Below, one piece after another: positions 29,598-37,738 of a stretch of DNA of 64,000 bases (positions within the stretch are counted from its first letter, which is position 1; the number at the start of each line of letters is the position of its first letter). Origin of the DNA: Leifsonia sp. Root4 (GTDB lineage Bacteria; Actinomycetota; Actinomycetes; Actinomycetales; Microbacteriaceae); assembly GCF_001425085.1 (NCBI RefSeq), contig NZ_LMDN01000003.1:227089-291088 (forward strand). The letters are read 5' to 3'. The notes beneath the pieces are model-generated. The model worked only from the letters and a program-made list of their open reading frames with translations, searched no databases and was not told the DNA's origin. The position numbers were made by a program, and so were the translations under genes.

Positions 29598-29756
29598 GGG
29601 GCCGCTCGGGGCTTCGCGGGCGTCGCTGCTCCTTCGTCGCTGCTCCTTCGGCGCGGCGCCGCGCGCTCGAGCCAACGTGCGGAGCGCGCGTCGTGCCTGT
29701 GCACGCTGGCTTGAGGGAGCAGCCGAGGAATGAGGCCGCCCCCGAAGCCCCGAGCG
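29598..29756 (-). repeat. dispersed inverted-repeat element R2c
   Basis: Third unit of the array, about 159 bp. Relative to R2b it carries an internal duplication of TGCTCCTTCG and a longer loop (about 30 bases). Offset from the previous unit is 204 bp. Confidence 0.8.
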
Positions 29757-29860
29757 GTCCCCGTGATCGGGTCGCCAGGGGCTGTTGCGCGGATGCCGAG
29801 CGTCGGGGCAGCGCTCTGCCAGAAACGTCGCCTACTCTGTATGAGGGGTTTTCGAGAAAG

Positions 29861-29866
29861 TAGTGT
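29861..29866 (+). promoter_or_regulatory. -10 box of DUF1990 copy 2 (leaderless)
   Basis: TAGTGT, six bases, GTG at 29873. This spacing, together with the alignment to copy 1, fixes the start. Confidence 0.5.
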
Positions 29867-29872
29867 TTGCGC

Positions 29873-30520
29873 GTGCGTCGTTCCACATTCACCGATCAAC
29901 CGGTCAGCTATGGCGCGATCGGCGGCACGATGGCGCCCGATCTCATGAGTTTCCCGCCGGCCGGCTACCGTCCGGCCACCCACAGCACCCAGCTCGGCAG
30001 TGGCGCGGAGCGCTTCGCATCGGCGTCCGCGGCCCTGATGACCTGGGGCGTGCAACGCGGCAGCGGCATCGAGGTGACCGACACCAACCAGGGCACGGGC
30101 GAGCAGTACCACGGCCTGCTCTTCGGCGCTGACGGCGCCCCGCTGCCCGAGCAGCCGCAGCACCACGGCGACGAGCGCTTCGGCCCGGACGGCACGCCGT
30201 ACATCACGCCCGGCATGACCGCCGTGCTGCACATCACCGCGTGGAAGAAGACCGTGACGGCGCCGGTTCGCGTCGTCTTCGTCGTCGATGAGCCAGGCTG
30301 CGTCGGGTTTGGGTACGGCACCATGGAAGGCCACCCGGAGTCTGGCGAGGTCGTGTTCCTCGTCGAGCACCGGGAGGACGACTCGGTCTGGCTCGTCATC
30401 CGCAGCTTCTCGAAGCCGAGCACGCGCGGGTGGCGATTGCTCGCGCCGTTGTTGCGGGCGCAGCAGCGCGCGTACACGAAGCGCTACCTGCGGGCACTGC
30501 ACCCCGCCGCCGCGGCATAG
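29873..30520 (+). CDS. DUF1990 family protein, copy 2
   Basis: Paralogue of the gene at 28772 (215 aa). Shared blocks are the N-terminal GAIGGTMAPD, SFPPAGYRPATHSTQLGSGAERF, and GTMEGHPESGEVVFLVEHREDD followed by SVWLVIRSFSKPST. It has an extra central segment of about 35 residues rich in Gly, His and Pro. Function unknown. GTG 29873 is preferred to TTG 29867 because it matches the start of copy 1 and has the leaderless promoter spacing. The hemW start follows the stop by five bases. Confidence 0.8.
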   Translation: MRRSTFTDQPVSYGAIGGTMAPDLMSFPPAGYRPATHSTQLGSGAERFASASAALMTWGVQRGSGIEVTDTNQGTGEQYHGLLFGADGAPLPEQPQHHGDERFGPDGTPYITPGMTAVLHITAWKKTVTAPVRVVFVVDEPGCVGFGYGTMEGHPESGEVVFLVEHREDDSVWLVIRSFSKPSTRGWRLLAPLLRAQQRAYTKRYLRALHPAAAA

Positions 30521-30525
30521 CCCGG

Positions 30526-31755
30526 ATGGCCAGCGCACTTCCCCTCGGCGACCCGGCCCCCGCAGACGGCCTGCTGCCGGCGAGCGCAGCAGACGGCGCG
30601 GCCGAGCGCGACTTCAGCGTCTACCTGCACGTTCCCTTCTGCAGGGTGCGCTGCGGCTACTGCGACTTCAACACCTACACCGCCACCGAACTCCGCGGCG
30701 TCAAGCAGAGCGACTACGCCAGCCAGGCCGTGCTCGAGGTCGCGCACAGCGCCCGCATCCTCGAGAGCTCCGGTGTTCCGGCCCGGCCGGCCGCGACCGT
30801 CTTCTTCGGCGGCGGCACCCCGACGCTGCTCCCGGCCGAGAACCTCGCCAGGATGCTCGACGCGGTGCGGGAGCATCACGGGCTGGCCCCGGATGCCGAG
30901 GTCACCAGCGAGGCGAATCCCGACTCCGTGGATCGCGACTACCTGCAGACGCTCAAGGATGCGGGCTTCACCCGCGTCTCGTTCGGCATGCAATCGGCCG
31001 TCCCACACGTGCTCGCAACCCTCGAGCGCACCCACGATCCCGCCCGCGTGCCGCTGGTCGTCGCCTGGGCGCGCGAGGTCGGACTCGACGTCAGCGTCGA
31101 CCTGATCTACGGCACGCCGGGGGAGTCGCTGGAGGATTGGCGCGCCAGCCTCGAGCACGCCATCGCCCAGCAGCCCGACCACATCAGCGCGTACTCGCTC
31201 ATCGTCGAGGACGGCACGAAGCTGGCCAGGCAGATCAAGCGCGGCGAGGTGGCCCAGCCCGACGAGGATCTGCAGGCCGACATGTACGAGCTCGCCGACG
31301 AGCTGCTCGGCGCTGCCGGATACGAGTGGTACGAGGTGAGCAACTGGGCGCGCGGGGCCGAGCACCGCTCGCAGCACAATCTGGCCTACTGGCGCAGCAA
31401 CGACTGGTGGGGCATCGGACCCGGCGCGCACAGCCACGTCGGCGGCGTGCGCTGGTGGAACGTGAAGCACCCGTCCGCCTACGCCGATCGCGTGCTCGTT
31501 GGTGACTCGCCGGCCGCGGGGCGCGAGAGTCTGGATGCCGCAACGCGCGAGTTCGAGCGCGTGCTGCTGCTCGCCCGCATCCGTGAGGGAATCCCGGTCG
31601 ACACGCTGAGCTCCGCCGGGCGCCTCGCCGTGGCCGGTCTGATCGCCGATGAGTTGATTAACGCACGAGCCGCCCTTGCCGGATCAGTGGAACTGACCCT
31701 GCGCGGGCGGCTGTTGGCGGATGCCGTCGTGCGTCGTCTTCTGGAAGAGGACTAG
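30526..31755 (+). CDS. hemW: heme chaperone HemW (radical SAM, coproporphyrinogen oxidase-like)
   Basis: Radical SAM protein of 409 aa. The [4Fe-4S] motif CxxxCxxC is in PFCRVRCGYCDFN; GGGTPTLL is the SAM-binding glycine segment; the HemN C-terminal domain follows. Early annotation calls such proteins oxygen-independent coproporphyrinogen III oxidase, but the family lacks the extra HemN Cys and is now viewed as a heme chaperone. ATG 30526 (MASALPLGDPAPADG) is six bases after the DUF1990 stop. Confidence 0.9.
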   Translation: MASALPLGDPAPADGLLPASAADGAAERDFSVYLHVPFCRVRCGYCDFNTYTATELRGVKQSDYASQAVLEVAHSARILESSGVPARPAATVFFGGGTPTLLPAENLARMLDAVREHHGLAPDAEVTSEANPDSVDRDYLQTLKDAGFTRVSFGMQSAVPHVLATLERTHDPARVPLVVAWAREVGLDVSVDLIYGTPGESLEDWRASLEHAIAQQPDHISAYSLIVEDGTKLARQIKRGEVAQPDEDLQADMYELADELLGAAGYEWYEVSNWARGAEHRSQHNLAYWRSNDWWGIGPGAHSHVGGVRWWNVKHPSAYADRVLVGDSPAAGRESLDAATREFERVLLLARIREGIPVDTLSSAGRLAVAGLIADELINARAALAGSVELTLRGRLLADAVVRRLLEED

Positions 31756-31766
31756 CTCACGCTCGG

Positions 31767-32141
31767 TTAGCTGACAAACTTGATCGCGAGCGGGTACTGG
31801 TAGGCCAGCCCCTGGTTGGCCTTGACGGCGGCGATGATGCTGAACACGATGATCAGCACGCTGACCGCGGCGAGGATGATGAAGCCGATGAAGACGATCG
31901 TCAGGATCCAGCCGACGACATAGGCGATCGCCATCGTGATCTGGAAGTTGAGCGCGGTCGCCGTGTGCAGACGGATGAACGGGCCCTTGTCCTTGAGCAC
32001 AAGGTAACCGACAAGCGCCGGCACGAAGCTGAAGAAGATCCCACCGACGTGGATCAGCGTCGCCCAGAGCTTCTCGTCGGCCGGGCTCAGCTGCGTCTGG
32101 CCCTGGTAGGGAGTGGCGGGGGGAGGAGGTGCGGCTGACAT
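31767..32141 (-). CDS. DUF4870 domain membrane protein, copy 1
   Basis: Small membrane protein (124 aa): a Pro-rich cytosolic N-terminus, then LWATLIHVGGIFFSFVPALVGYLV and further hydrophobic segments, ending YPLAIKFVS. This is the DUF4870/Tic20-like layout, function unknown. CAAGGAG lies about 8 bases before the ATG. A paralogue lies 75 bases upstream on the same strand. Convergent with hemW. Confidence 0.82.
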   Translation of the reverse strand: MSAAPPPPATPYQGQTQLSPADEKLWATLIHVGGIFFSFVPALVGYLVLKDKGPFIRLHTATALNFQITMAIAYVVGWILTIVFIGFIILAAVSVLIIVFSIIAAVKANQGLAYQYPLAIKFVS

Positions 32142-32216
32142 GTGGTGCTCCTTGATTCGTGCGAAAGTGCTCGCGAAAGTGATGCCAGTGTAGTGGGCGG
32201 GTGTACTCCGCGTCCG

Positions 32217-32687
32217 CTATTTGATCATGCGGATGGCGAAGGGGTAGCGGTAGCCGCGCCCGTCCTTCACCTGCATGAAGGCGATGATCGAGAAGATGAC
32301 GCCGACGACCCAGATGAGCCAGCCGAGGTTGAAGCCGAAGATTCCGAAGGTGATCACGGTCAGCACGACGCTGAGAATCGCGGCGGCAACCTCGGCGATG
32401 AGCAGGGTCAACTGGAAGTTCAGCGCCTCCTTGGCCTCGGTGTTCGTGAAGCGACCGCGGTCCTTGAAGACCAGCCAGATGATCAGCGACGGCAGGAAGC
32501 TGAAGATGCCGCCGAGGTGCGCGAAGGACGCCCACTGGATGTCGGCTTCCTGGCTGAGCGGCGCACCGGGCGCGGCGGTGTTCGCGTAGGGGTTCTCCGG
32601 TGGCGTCGGCGGTGCGGGCGGCGCCGGCGGGGGCGGCGGCTGCTGCGTCGGATCGTACGGGGGAGTCGGAGCTGATGGGTCGCTCAT
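32217..32687 (-). CDS. DUF4870 domain membrane protein, copy 2
   Basis: Paralogue of the previous gene (156 aa). A long Pro/Ala-rich N-terminal tail (about 45 residues) precedes the conserved core WASFAHLGGIFSFLPSLIIWLVF and the C-terminal YPFAIRMIK, which mirrors YPLAIKFVS in copy 1. ATG 32687 is chosen for GAAAGG 7 bases upstream; the longer frame runs back to the hrcA promoter. Confidence 0.82.
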   Translation of the reverse strand: MSDPSAPTPPYDPTQQPPPPPAPPAPPTPPENPYANTAAPGAPLSQEADIQWASFAHLGGIFSFLPSLIIWLVFKDRGRFTNTEAKEALNFQLTLLIAEVAAAILSVVLTVITFGIFGFNLGWLIWVVGVIFSIIAFMQVKDGRGYRYPFAIRMIK

Positions 32688-32749
32688 GATTGAGCCTTTC
32701 GGTGGGACTTCTGCAGCGCGCATTGCGCTCGTTCCCAAGCTAGTCGCGA

Positions 32750-32755
32750 TATGAT
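32750..32755 (+). promoter_or_regulatory. -10 box of the hrcA operon
   Basis: TATGAT directly abuts the CIRCE element. No clear -35 hexamer at the usual spacing. Confidence 0.5.
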
Positions 32756-32781
32756 TAGCACTCAACGGCAGTGAGTGCTAA
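32755..32781. promoter_or_regulatory. CIRCE operator for HrcA
   Basis: A perfect match to the canonical TTAGCACTC-N9-GAGTGCTAA inverted repeat, located at the expected transcription start of hrcA and 43 bases before its ATG. HrcA is known to bind this element, so the operon should be autoregulated and heat-inducible. Confidence 0.97.
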
Positions 32782-32823
32782 GTGGTCGTACGGTCGGCCC
32801 AACGCGGTGAGGAGGTTGTGCGC

Positions 32824-33846
32824 ATGGTTTCGGAACGAAGCCTCGAGGTTCTCCGTGTGATCGTGCAGGACTACGTCTCCTCGCGCGAGCCCGTCGGCTC
32901 GAAGTCGATCGTGGAGCGCCACTCCTTCGGCGTCTCCGCCGCAACGATCCGCAACGACATGGCGCTGCTCGAAGAGGAGGAGCTGATTGCGGCTCCGCAC
33001 ACCTCCTCGGGTCGCATCCCAACCGACAAGGGCTACCGGCTCTTCGTCGACCAGCTCAGTGATCTGCGCCCGCTGAGCGCCGCCCAGCGCCACGCCATCG
33101 AAACCTTCCTCGGCCAGTCGGCCGACCTCGACGACGTGCTCTCGCGCACCGTGCGGCTGCTCTCGCAGCTCACCCAGCAGGTCGCCCTCGTGCAGTACCC
33201 CTCGCTCACCCGTGCCACCGTCAAGCACGTCGAACTCGTGCGTCTCAGCACCCACCGTCTGCTCTCGGTGCTCATCACCGACACCGGGCGCGTCGAACAG
33301 CGGGTCGTCGACACGACCTCAGAGGTGACAGAGGAGTCCGTCGCCGACCTCCGCACGGTCATCAACGCCACTCTCGTCGGTTTGGGCATGACGGATGCCG
33401 CCGCAGCGGCCGGCGGCCTCGCCGATGCCGCCCCGCAGCAACTGGCCGGCGTGGCATCCGTCGTCGCCGAGACGCTCGTCGAGCAGGTGCTCGCCAATCG
33501 CGCAGACAAGCTGGTGATGGCCGGCGCCGCGAACCTCGTGCGCACGGAAGAAGACTTCACGGGCAGCATCTTCCCCGTGCTGGAAGCCATCGAGGAACAG
33601 GTCGTCTTGCTGCGCCTGTTCGGCGAGATGGCCACAGACCAACACGGCGTCTCAGCGAGCATCGGGCGTGAGAACGCCTCGTTCGGGCTCGGCGAGACCT
33701 CGGTTCTCAGCAGTAGCTACCTCTCGGCCGGTTCCGAGCTCGCCCGGGTGGGCGTTCTCGGCCCGCTCAGGATGGACTACTCCAACAACATGGCCGCCGT
33801 CCGTGCGGTCGCTCGGTACTTGTCCAGACTCTTGGGCGAAAACTAG
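32824..33846 (+). CDS. hrcA: heat-inducible transcription repressor HrcA
   Basis: Repressor of class I heat-shock genes (340 aa). An N-terminal winged helix (SREPVGSKSIVERHSFGVSAATIRNDM) recognises CIRCE, followed by the HrcA core with GAF-like fold and ending LSRLLGEN. ATG 32824 (MVSERSLEVLRVIVQDYV) has GAGGAGG 8 bases upstream, better than GTG 32818. The gene begins a long operon with dnaJ. Confidence 0.95.
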   Translation: MVSERSLEVLRVIVQDYVSSREPVGSKSIVERHSFGVSAATIRNDMALLEEEELIAAPHTSSGRIPTDKGYRLFVDQLSDLRPLSAAQRHAIETFLGQSADLDDVLSRTVRLLSQLTQQVALVQYPSLTRATVKHVELVRLSTHRLLSVLITDTGRVEQRVVDTTSEVTEESVADLRTVINATLVGLGMTDAAAAAGGLADAAPQQLAGVASVVAETLVEQVLANRADKLVMAGAANLVRTEEDFTGSIFPVLEAIEEQVVLLRLFGEMATDQHGVSASIGRENASFGLGETSVLSSSYLSAGSELARVGVLGPLRMDYSNNMAAVRAVARYLSRLLGEN

Positions 33847-33918
33847 TAGGACGAATCGCCTCGAGTTCGCCGTGCTCTGCGCGCGCAGAATGCTCGAGGC
33901 CGGAAAGGAACGGCCGGA

Positions 33919-35028
33919 GTGGCTGACCATTACGAAGTACTCGGCGTCTCGCGTGAGGCGACCACCGACGAGATCAAGAAGGCGTACCGCCGTCTCGCTC
34001 GTGAACTGCACCCCGATGTGAACCCGAGCTCTGAGGCGTCTGAACGCTTCAAGGAGGTCACACACGCCTACGACGTGTTGAGCGACGCGAAACAGCGCCA
34101 GAACTACGACATGGGCGGGCAGGGCGGCTTCGGCGGCGGCGGGGGAGACTTCGGCGGCTTCGGCGACATCTTCGAGACCTTCTTCGGCGGGGGTGGCGGC
34201 GGCGGCCGTCGCGGACCGCGATCCCGGCGCGAGCGCGGCCAGGATGCGCTGTTGCGCGTCGAGGTCGACCTCGACGAGATCATCTTCGGCACCCACCGCG
34301 ACATCGAGGTCGACACCGCGATCCTCTGCGAGACCTGCCAGGGATCCTGCTGCGCACCGGGCACCAGCCCGGTCACCTGCGACATCTGCCATGGCACCGG
34401 CAGCATCCAGCGGGCCGTCCGCTCGCTGCTCGGCAACGTCATGACGTCGAGCCCCTGCGGCAGCTGCCGCGGCTACGGCACGATCATCGCCACCCCGTGC
34501 CTCACCTGCCAGGGTCAGGGCCGCGTACGCGCCCGCCGCACCGTTCCGGTCGACATCCCAGCCGGCGTCGACACGGGCGTCCGCCTGCAGATGCCGGGCA
34601 GCGGAGAGGCCGGCCCGGCCGGTGGCCCGAACGGCGATCTGTACCTCGAGATGAAGGTGCGCCACCACGACGTCTTCAGCCGCGACGGCGACGACCTGCT
34701 CGCCACCCTGGAGGTGGCCATGACCGATGCCATCCTCGGCACGACCACGACGCTGCACGCGCTCGACGGCGACGTCGAACTCGACCTCAAGCCGGGAACG
34801 CAGAGCGCAGAGGTCATCACAATCAAGGACCGCGGTGTCACCAAGCTCCGTGGCAACGGCCGCGGCGACCTCCGCATCGGCATCCAGGTCGTCACGCCCA
34901 GCAAGCTCAACGGCAAGGAGCGCGAGCTGATCGAACAGTTCGCAGGGATGCACAAGCACCCGAAGCCGGCGCTCAGCCAGTTCCAGCAGGGACTGTTCGC
35001 CAAGCTGCGCGACAAGTTCCGGGGCTGA
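33919..35028 (+). CDS. dnaJ: chaperone DnaJ (DnaJ2 type)
   Basis: Hsp40 co-chaperone (369 aa). J-domain at residues 1-70 with HPD in RELHPDVNP, a Gly/Phe-rich segment, a zinc domain with four Cys motifs ([32 protein letters not shown]) and the C-terminal substrate-binding domain. The first Cys motif has SCC where SG-type residues are usual; the zinc-binding Cys pairs remain. GTG 33919 with GGAAAGGAA upstream. Linked to hrcA, not dnaK, as in other actinobacteria. Confidence 0.95.
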   Translation: MADHYEVLGVSREATTDEIKKAYRRLARELHPDVNPSSEASERFKEVTHAYDVLSDAKQRQNYDMGGQGGFGGGGGDFGGFGDIFETFFGGGGGGGRRGPRSRRERGQDALLRVEVDLDEIIFGTHRDIEVDTAILCETCQGSCCAPGTSPVTCDICHGTGSIQRAVRSLLGNVMTSSPCGSCRGYGTIIATPCLTCQGQGRVRARRTVPVDIPAGVDTGVRLQMPGSGEAGPAGGPNGDLYLEMKVRHHDVFSRDGDDLLATLEVAMTDAILGTTTTLHALDGDVELDLKPGTQSAEVITIKDRGVTKLRGNGRGDLRIGIQVVTPSKLNGKERELIEQFAGMHKHPKPALSQFQQGLFAKLRDKFRG

Positions 35029-35032
35029 CACC

Positions 35033-35773
35033 GTGAGCTCGCTCTACCTGCGTGAAGACCTCGAGGCCGCGGCCGTCGAGGCCTCCGGCGTCGCCAGCGT
35101 CACCGGGACGGAGGCCAAGCACGCCGTCACGGTCAACCGCACCCGGATCGGTGAGCGGGTCTCGATCGGCAACGGCCGCGGTCTCATCGTGACGGGCCCC
35201 GTCATCACGGCGGACGCCGGCGAGCTCGCGATCACGGCAGAACTGATCGAGAACGTGCAGGCCGCGAGCCCCCGGATCGTGCTCGTGCAGGCCCTGGCCA
35301 AGGGCGGGCGCGACGAGATGGCCGTGCAGGCGTCGACAGAGCTCGGCGTCGACGCGGTGATCCCGTGGAGCGCCACCCGCTCCATCTCCCGCTGGGAGGG
35401 TGCCAAGGTCGCCAAGGGGCAGGAGCGCTGGGCCAGCATCGTGCGCGAGGCGAGCAAGCAGTCGATCCGCGCCTGGCTGCCCGACGTGACGGCGCTCTTC
35501 TCCGGCAAGGACCTTGAGACGCTCGCCGCCGAGAGCCACATGCTGGTGCTGGAGCCGACGGCCGACACCACGCTGACCGAGTGGGAGCCGAGCGACCCCG
35601 CGCTCGACATCGTGCTCGTTGTCGGACCGGAGGGCGGCATCGCCCCGCACGAACTCGAGCGCCTGCAGGCCGCCGGCGCGACCCTCGTGCGCCTCGGACC
35701 GACGGTGCTGCGCACCTCAACGGCGGGCGCCGCGGCGCTCTCGGTGCTGAATGCCCGCCTCGGCCGGTGGTAG
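35033..35773 (+). CDS. rsmE: 16S rRNA (uracil(1498)-N(3))-methyltransferase
   Basis: SPOUT-class SAM-dependent rRNA methyltransferase (246 aa). The N-terminal PUA-like part has GTEAKHAVTVNRTRIGE, and the C-terminal knot has VVGPEGGIAPHELERL and LRTSTAGAAALSVLNARLG, typical of RsmE. GTG start four bases after dnaJ. Confidence 0.92.
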   Translation: MSSLYLREDLEAAAVEASGVASVTGTEAKHAVTVNRTRIGERVSIGNGRGLIVTGPVITADAGELAITAELIENVQAASPRIVLVQALAKGGRDEMAVQASTELGVDAVIPWSATRSISRWEGAKVAKGQERWASIVREASKQSIRAWLPDVTALFSGKDLETLAAESHMLVLEPTADTTLTEWEPSDPALDIVLVVGPEGGIAPHELERLQAAGATLVRLGPTVLRTSTAGAAALSVLNARLGRW

Positions 35774-35780
35774 TGCGCCT

Positions 35781-35786
35781 TAAGAT
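35781..35786 (+). promoter_or_regulatory. -10 box of the HIT gene (leaderless)
   Basis: TAAGAT, six bases, ATG at 35793. This indicates an internal promoter in the dnaJ-era operon. Confidence 0.5.
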
Positions 35787-35792
35787 GGAAGC

Positions 35793-36173
35793 ATGACTTC
35801 AGCCGACGATCAGACTCCGACCCTGTTCAGCCGTATCGTCGCGCGCGAGATTCCGGCGCGCATCGTCGCGGAGACCGACACCGTCATCGCCTTCCACGAC
35901 ATCGCGCCCCAGGCGCCGCTGCACGTCGTCGTGACCACGAAGACGCAGCAGTACGCCAACGTCGTCGAGCTGGCCGCCGGTGACCCGGCGCTGCTCGCCG
36001 AGCTCGTCGCCGTCGCAACGCAGGTGGCGGAGGAGCTGGCCCCCGCCGGGCATACGCCAGGCCAATTCCGTTTGATCTTCAACACCGGACCAGAAGCCGG
36101 ACAGACCATCTTCCACGTGCACGCGCACGTGCTCGCCGGAACATTCAAGGAGGGCTCGCTTGTCGGATCCTGA
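35793..36173 (+). CDS. HIT family protein (HinT-like)
   Basis: Histidine-triad nucleotide hydrolase/transferase (126 aa). Core HIT fold with FSRIVAREIPARIVAETD at the start and the triad in IFHVHAHVLAG (HVHAHV). HinT proteins hydrolyse nucleoside phosphoramidates. The last 14 bases overlap the phoH start. Confidence 0.92.
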   Translation: MTSADDQTPTLFSRIVAREIPARIVAETDTVIAFHDIAPQAPLHVVVTTKTQQYANVVELAAGDPALLAELVAVATQVAEELAPAGHTPGQFRLIFNTGPEAGQTIFHVHAHVLAGTFKEGSLVGS

Positions 36174-37263
36174 GCAGAGACGTTCAGACCAGAACGGTTC
36201 TGAAGAGAACCTCGAGCTGCGGCTCGTCATCGACGGCGTCGCACTGGTTCGCCTCTTCGGCGCACAGGACCGGCTCCTCGGCAGGATCGAGCAGGAGTTC
36301 CCGGATGTCGCGGTGCACGCACGCGGCAACGAGCTGACCCTCAGCGGTCCGCGGGAGCAGGTTCGGGCCGTCAGCCGCTTGGTCGAGGAACTGCAGGAGC
36401 TGATCCGCGAGGGCCAGGACCTGAGCCCTGGCGAGGTGTCGAGCTCCGCCCGCATCCTCGAAGCCGATCAGGGCGCACGTCTGAGCGATGTGCTCGGGCA
36501 GGCGATCTTGACGGCACGCGGTCGCAGCATCCGCCCCAAGACGCGCGGCCAGAAGGCCTACGTCGACGCGATCGACGAGAACAGCATCGTCTTCGGCATC
36601 GGCCCGGCCGGAACCGGCAAGACCTACCTCGCGATGGCGAAGGCCGTGCAGGCGCTGCAGCGCAAAGAGGTCGACAAGATCATCCTCACCCGCCCCGCCG
36701 TGGAGGCAGGAGAGCGTCTCGGATTCCTGCCGGGAACCCTGACGGACAAGATCGACCCCTACCTGCGCCCGCTCTACGACGCCCTGGCCGACATGATGGA
36801 TCCGGAGCTCGTTCCGAAGCTGCTGGCATCCGGAACCGTCGAGGTCGCCCCGCTCGCCTATATGCGCGGCCGCACCCTGAACTCCGCCTTCGTCGTGCTC
36901 GACGAGGCACAGAACACGACGCCGGAACAGATGAAGATGTTCCTGACCCGACTCGGCTTCGGCTCCAAGATGGTCGTCACCGGCGACATCACCCAGGTCG
37001 ACCTGCCGACCGGCTCGTCCGGTCTGCGCCTGGTGACCCGGGTGCTCGACGGCATCGACGACATCTACTTCGCCCGCCTGACCAGCGAGGATGTCGTCAG
37101 ACACTCGCTCGTCGGCCGGATCGTCGACGCATACACCGAGTACGACGCCAAGAAGCAGGCCCAGCGTTTCGAACGCGACGAGGCCAGAGAATTCGCGAAC
37201 CGTGCGGAACGTCGCGGCGGCGTGCCGCGCGATCGCCAGCCGGGCCGCAGCCCCCGCTCCTGA
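36160..37263 (+). CDS. PhoH family ATPase
   Basis: PhoH-like P-loop protein (367 aa). An N-terminal KH-like segment is followed by Walker A GPAGTGKT at about residue 148 and Walker B FVVLDEAQNTT. In many bacteria it is encoded next to ybeY and era and is tied to RNA metabolism. The TTG at 36160 is well supported: AAGGAGGG lies 7 bases upstream, although this places the start inside the HIT gene. Confidence 0.92.
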   Translation: MSDPEQRRSDQNGSEENLELRLVIDGVALVRLFGAQDRLLGRIEQEFPDVAVHARGNELTLSGPREQVRAVSRLVEELQELIREGQDLSPGEVSSSARILEADQGARLSDVLGQAILTARGRSIRPKTRGQKAYVDAIDENSIVFGIGPAGTGKTYLAMAKAVQALQRKEVDKIILTRPAVEAGERLGFLPGTLTDKIDPYLRPLYDALADMMDPELVPKLLASGTVEVAPLAYMRGRTLNSAFVVLDEAQNTTPEQMKMFLTRLGFGSKMVVTGDITQVDLPTGSSGLRLVTRVLDGIDDIYFARLTSEDVVRHSLVGRIVDAYTEYDAKKQAQRFERDEAREFANRAERRGGVPRDRQPGRSPRS

Positions 37264-37276
37264 GAGGTACTGAAGA

Positions 37277-37738
37277 ATGAGTATTGAGATCAACAACGAA
37301 TCGGCCATCGAGGTCGACGAGAGCGCCATCCAGCGCCTCGCCGTCTTCGCGCTCGACGCGATGCACGTGCACCCAGACGCCGAGCTGGCCATCGTGTTGG
37401 TCGACGAGGGCGCCATGGAGCAGCTGCACGTGCAGTGGATGGACGAGCCGGGCCCCACCGACGTGCTCAGCTTCCCGATGGATGAGTTGCGTCCGGGCAC
37501 CGAGGACGCACCGACCCCGGCCGGTCTGCTCGGCGACATCGTGCTCTGCCCGCAGGTCGCCCAGGCGCAGGCCGAGACGGCCGGCCACTCGACGATGGCC
37601 GAGCTGCAGTTGTTGACCACCCACGGAATCCTGCACCTGCTCGGATTCGACCACGCGGAACCCGACGAGGAGAAGGAGATGTTCGGGCTCCAGCGCGAGA
37701 TCCTCGCCGGCTTCGCGCAGCAGGAGCGCCGTCGCTAA
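37277..37738 (+). CDS. ybeY: rRNA maturation RNase YbeY
   Basis: Single-domain zinc endoribonuclease (153 aa) for 16S rRNA 3' maturation and ribosome quality control. The metal motif [11 protein letters not shown] is complete, and DVLSFPMDE is a further family block. The stop is directly followed by the next GTG. Confidence 0.95.
   Translation: MSIEINNESAIEVDESAIQRLAVFALDAMHVHPDAELAIVLVDEGAMEQLHVQWMDEPGPTDVLSFPMDELRPGTEDAPTPAGLLGDIVLCPQVAQAQAETAGHSTMAELQLLTTHGILHLLGFDHAEPDEEKEMFGLQREILAGFAQQERRR

Larger units (their letters stand above)
29309..29872. other. gene-free repeat array between the two DUF1990 genes
   Basis: About 560 bp made largely of repeat halves and elements R2a-R2c plus a spacer of about 46 bp (starting TCTGGCCGGATCGGG) that occurs twice with near identity. 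Open frames here are by-products of the GC-rich repeat; no ribosome binding sites or plausible proteins were found. Confidence 0.7.

Noticed and set aside
29309-29866. Possible CRISPR array
   Set aside because: Units are 128-204 bp, GC-rich and palindromic as a whole, with repeated rather than unique spacers; no cas genes nearby.
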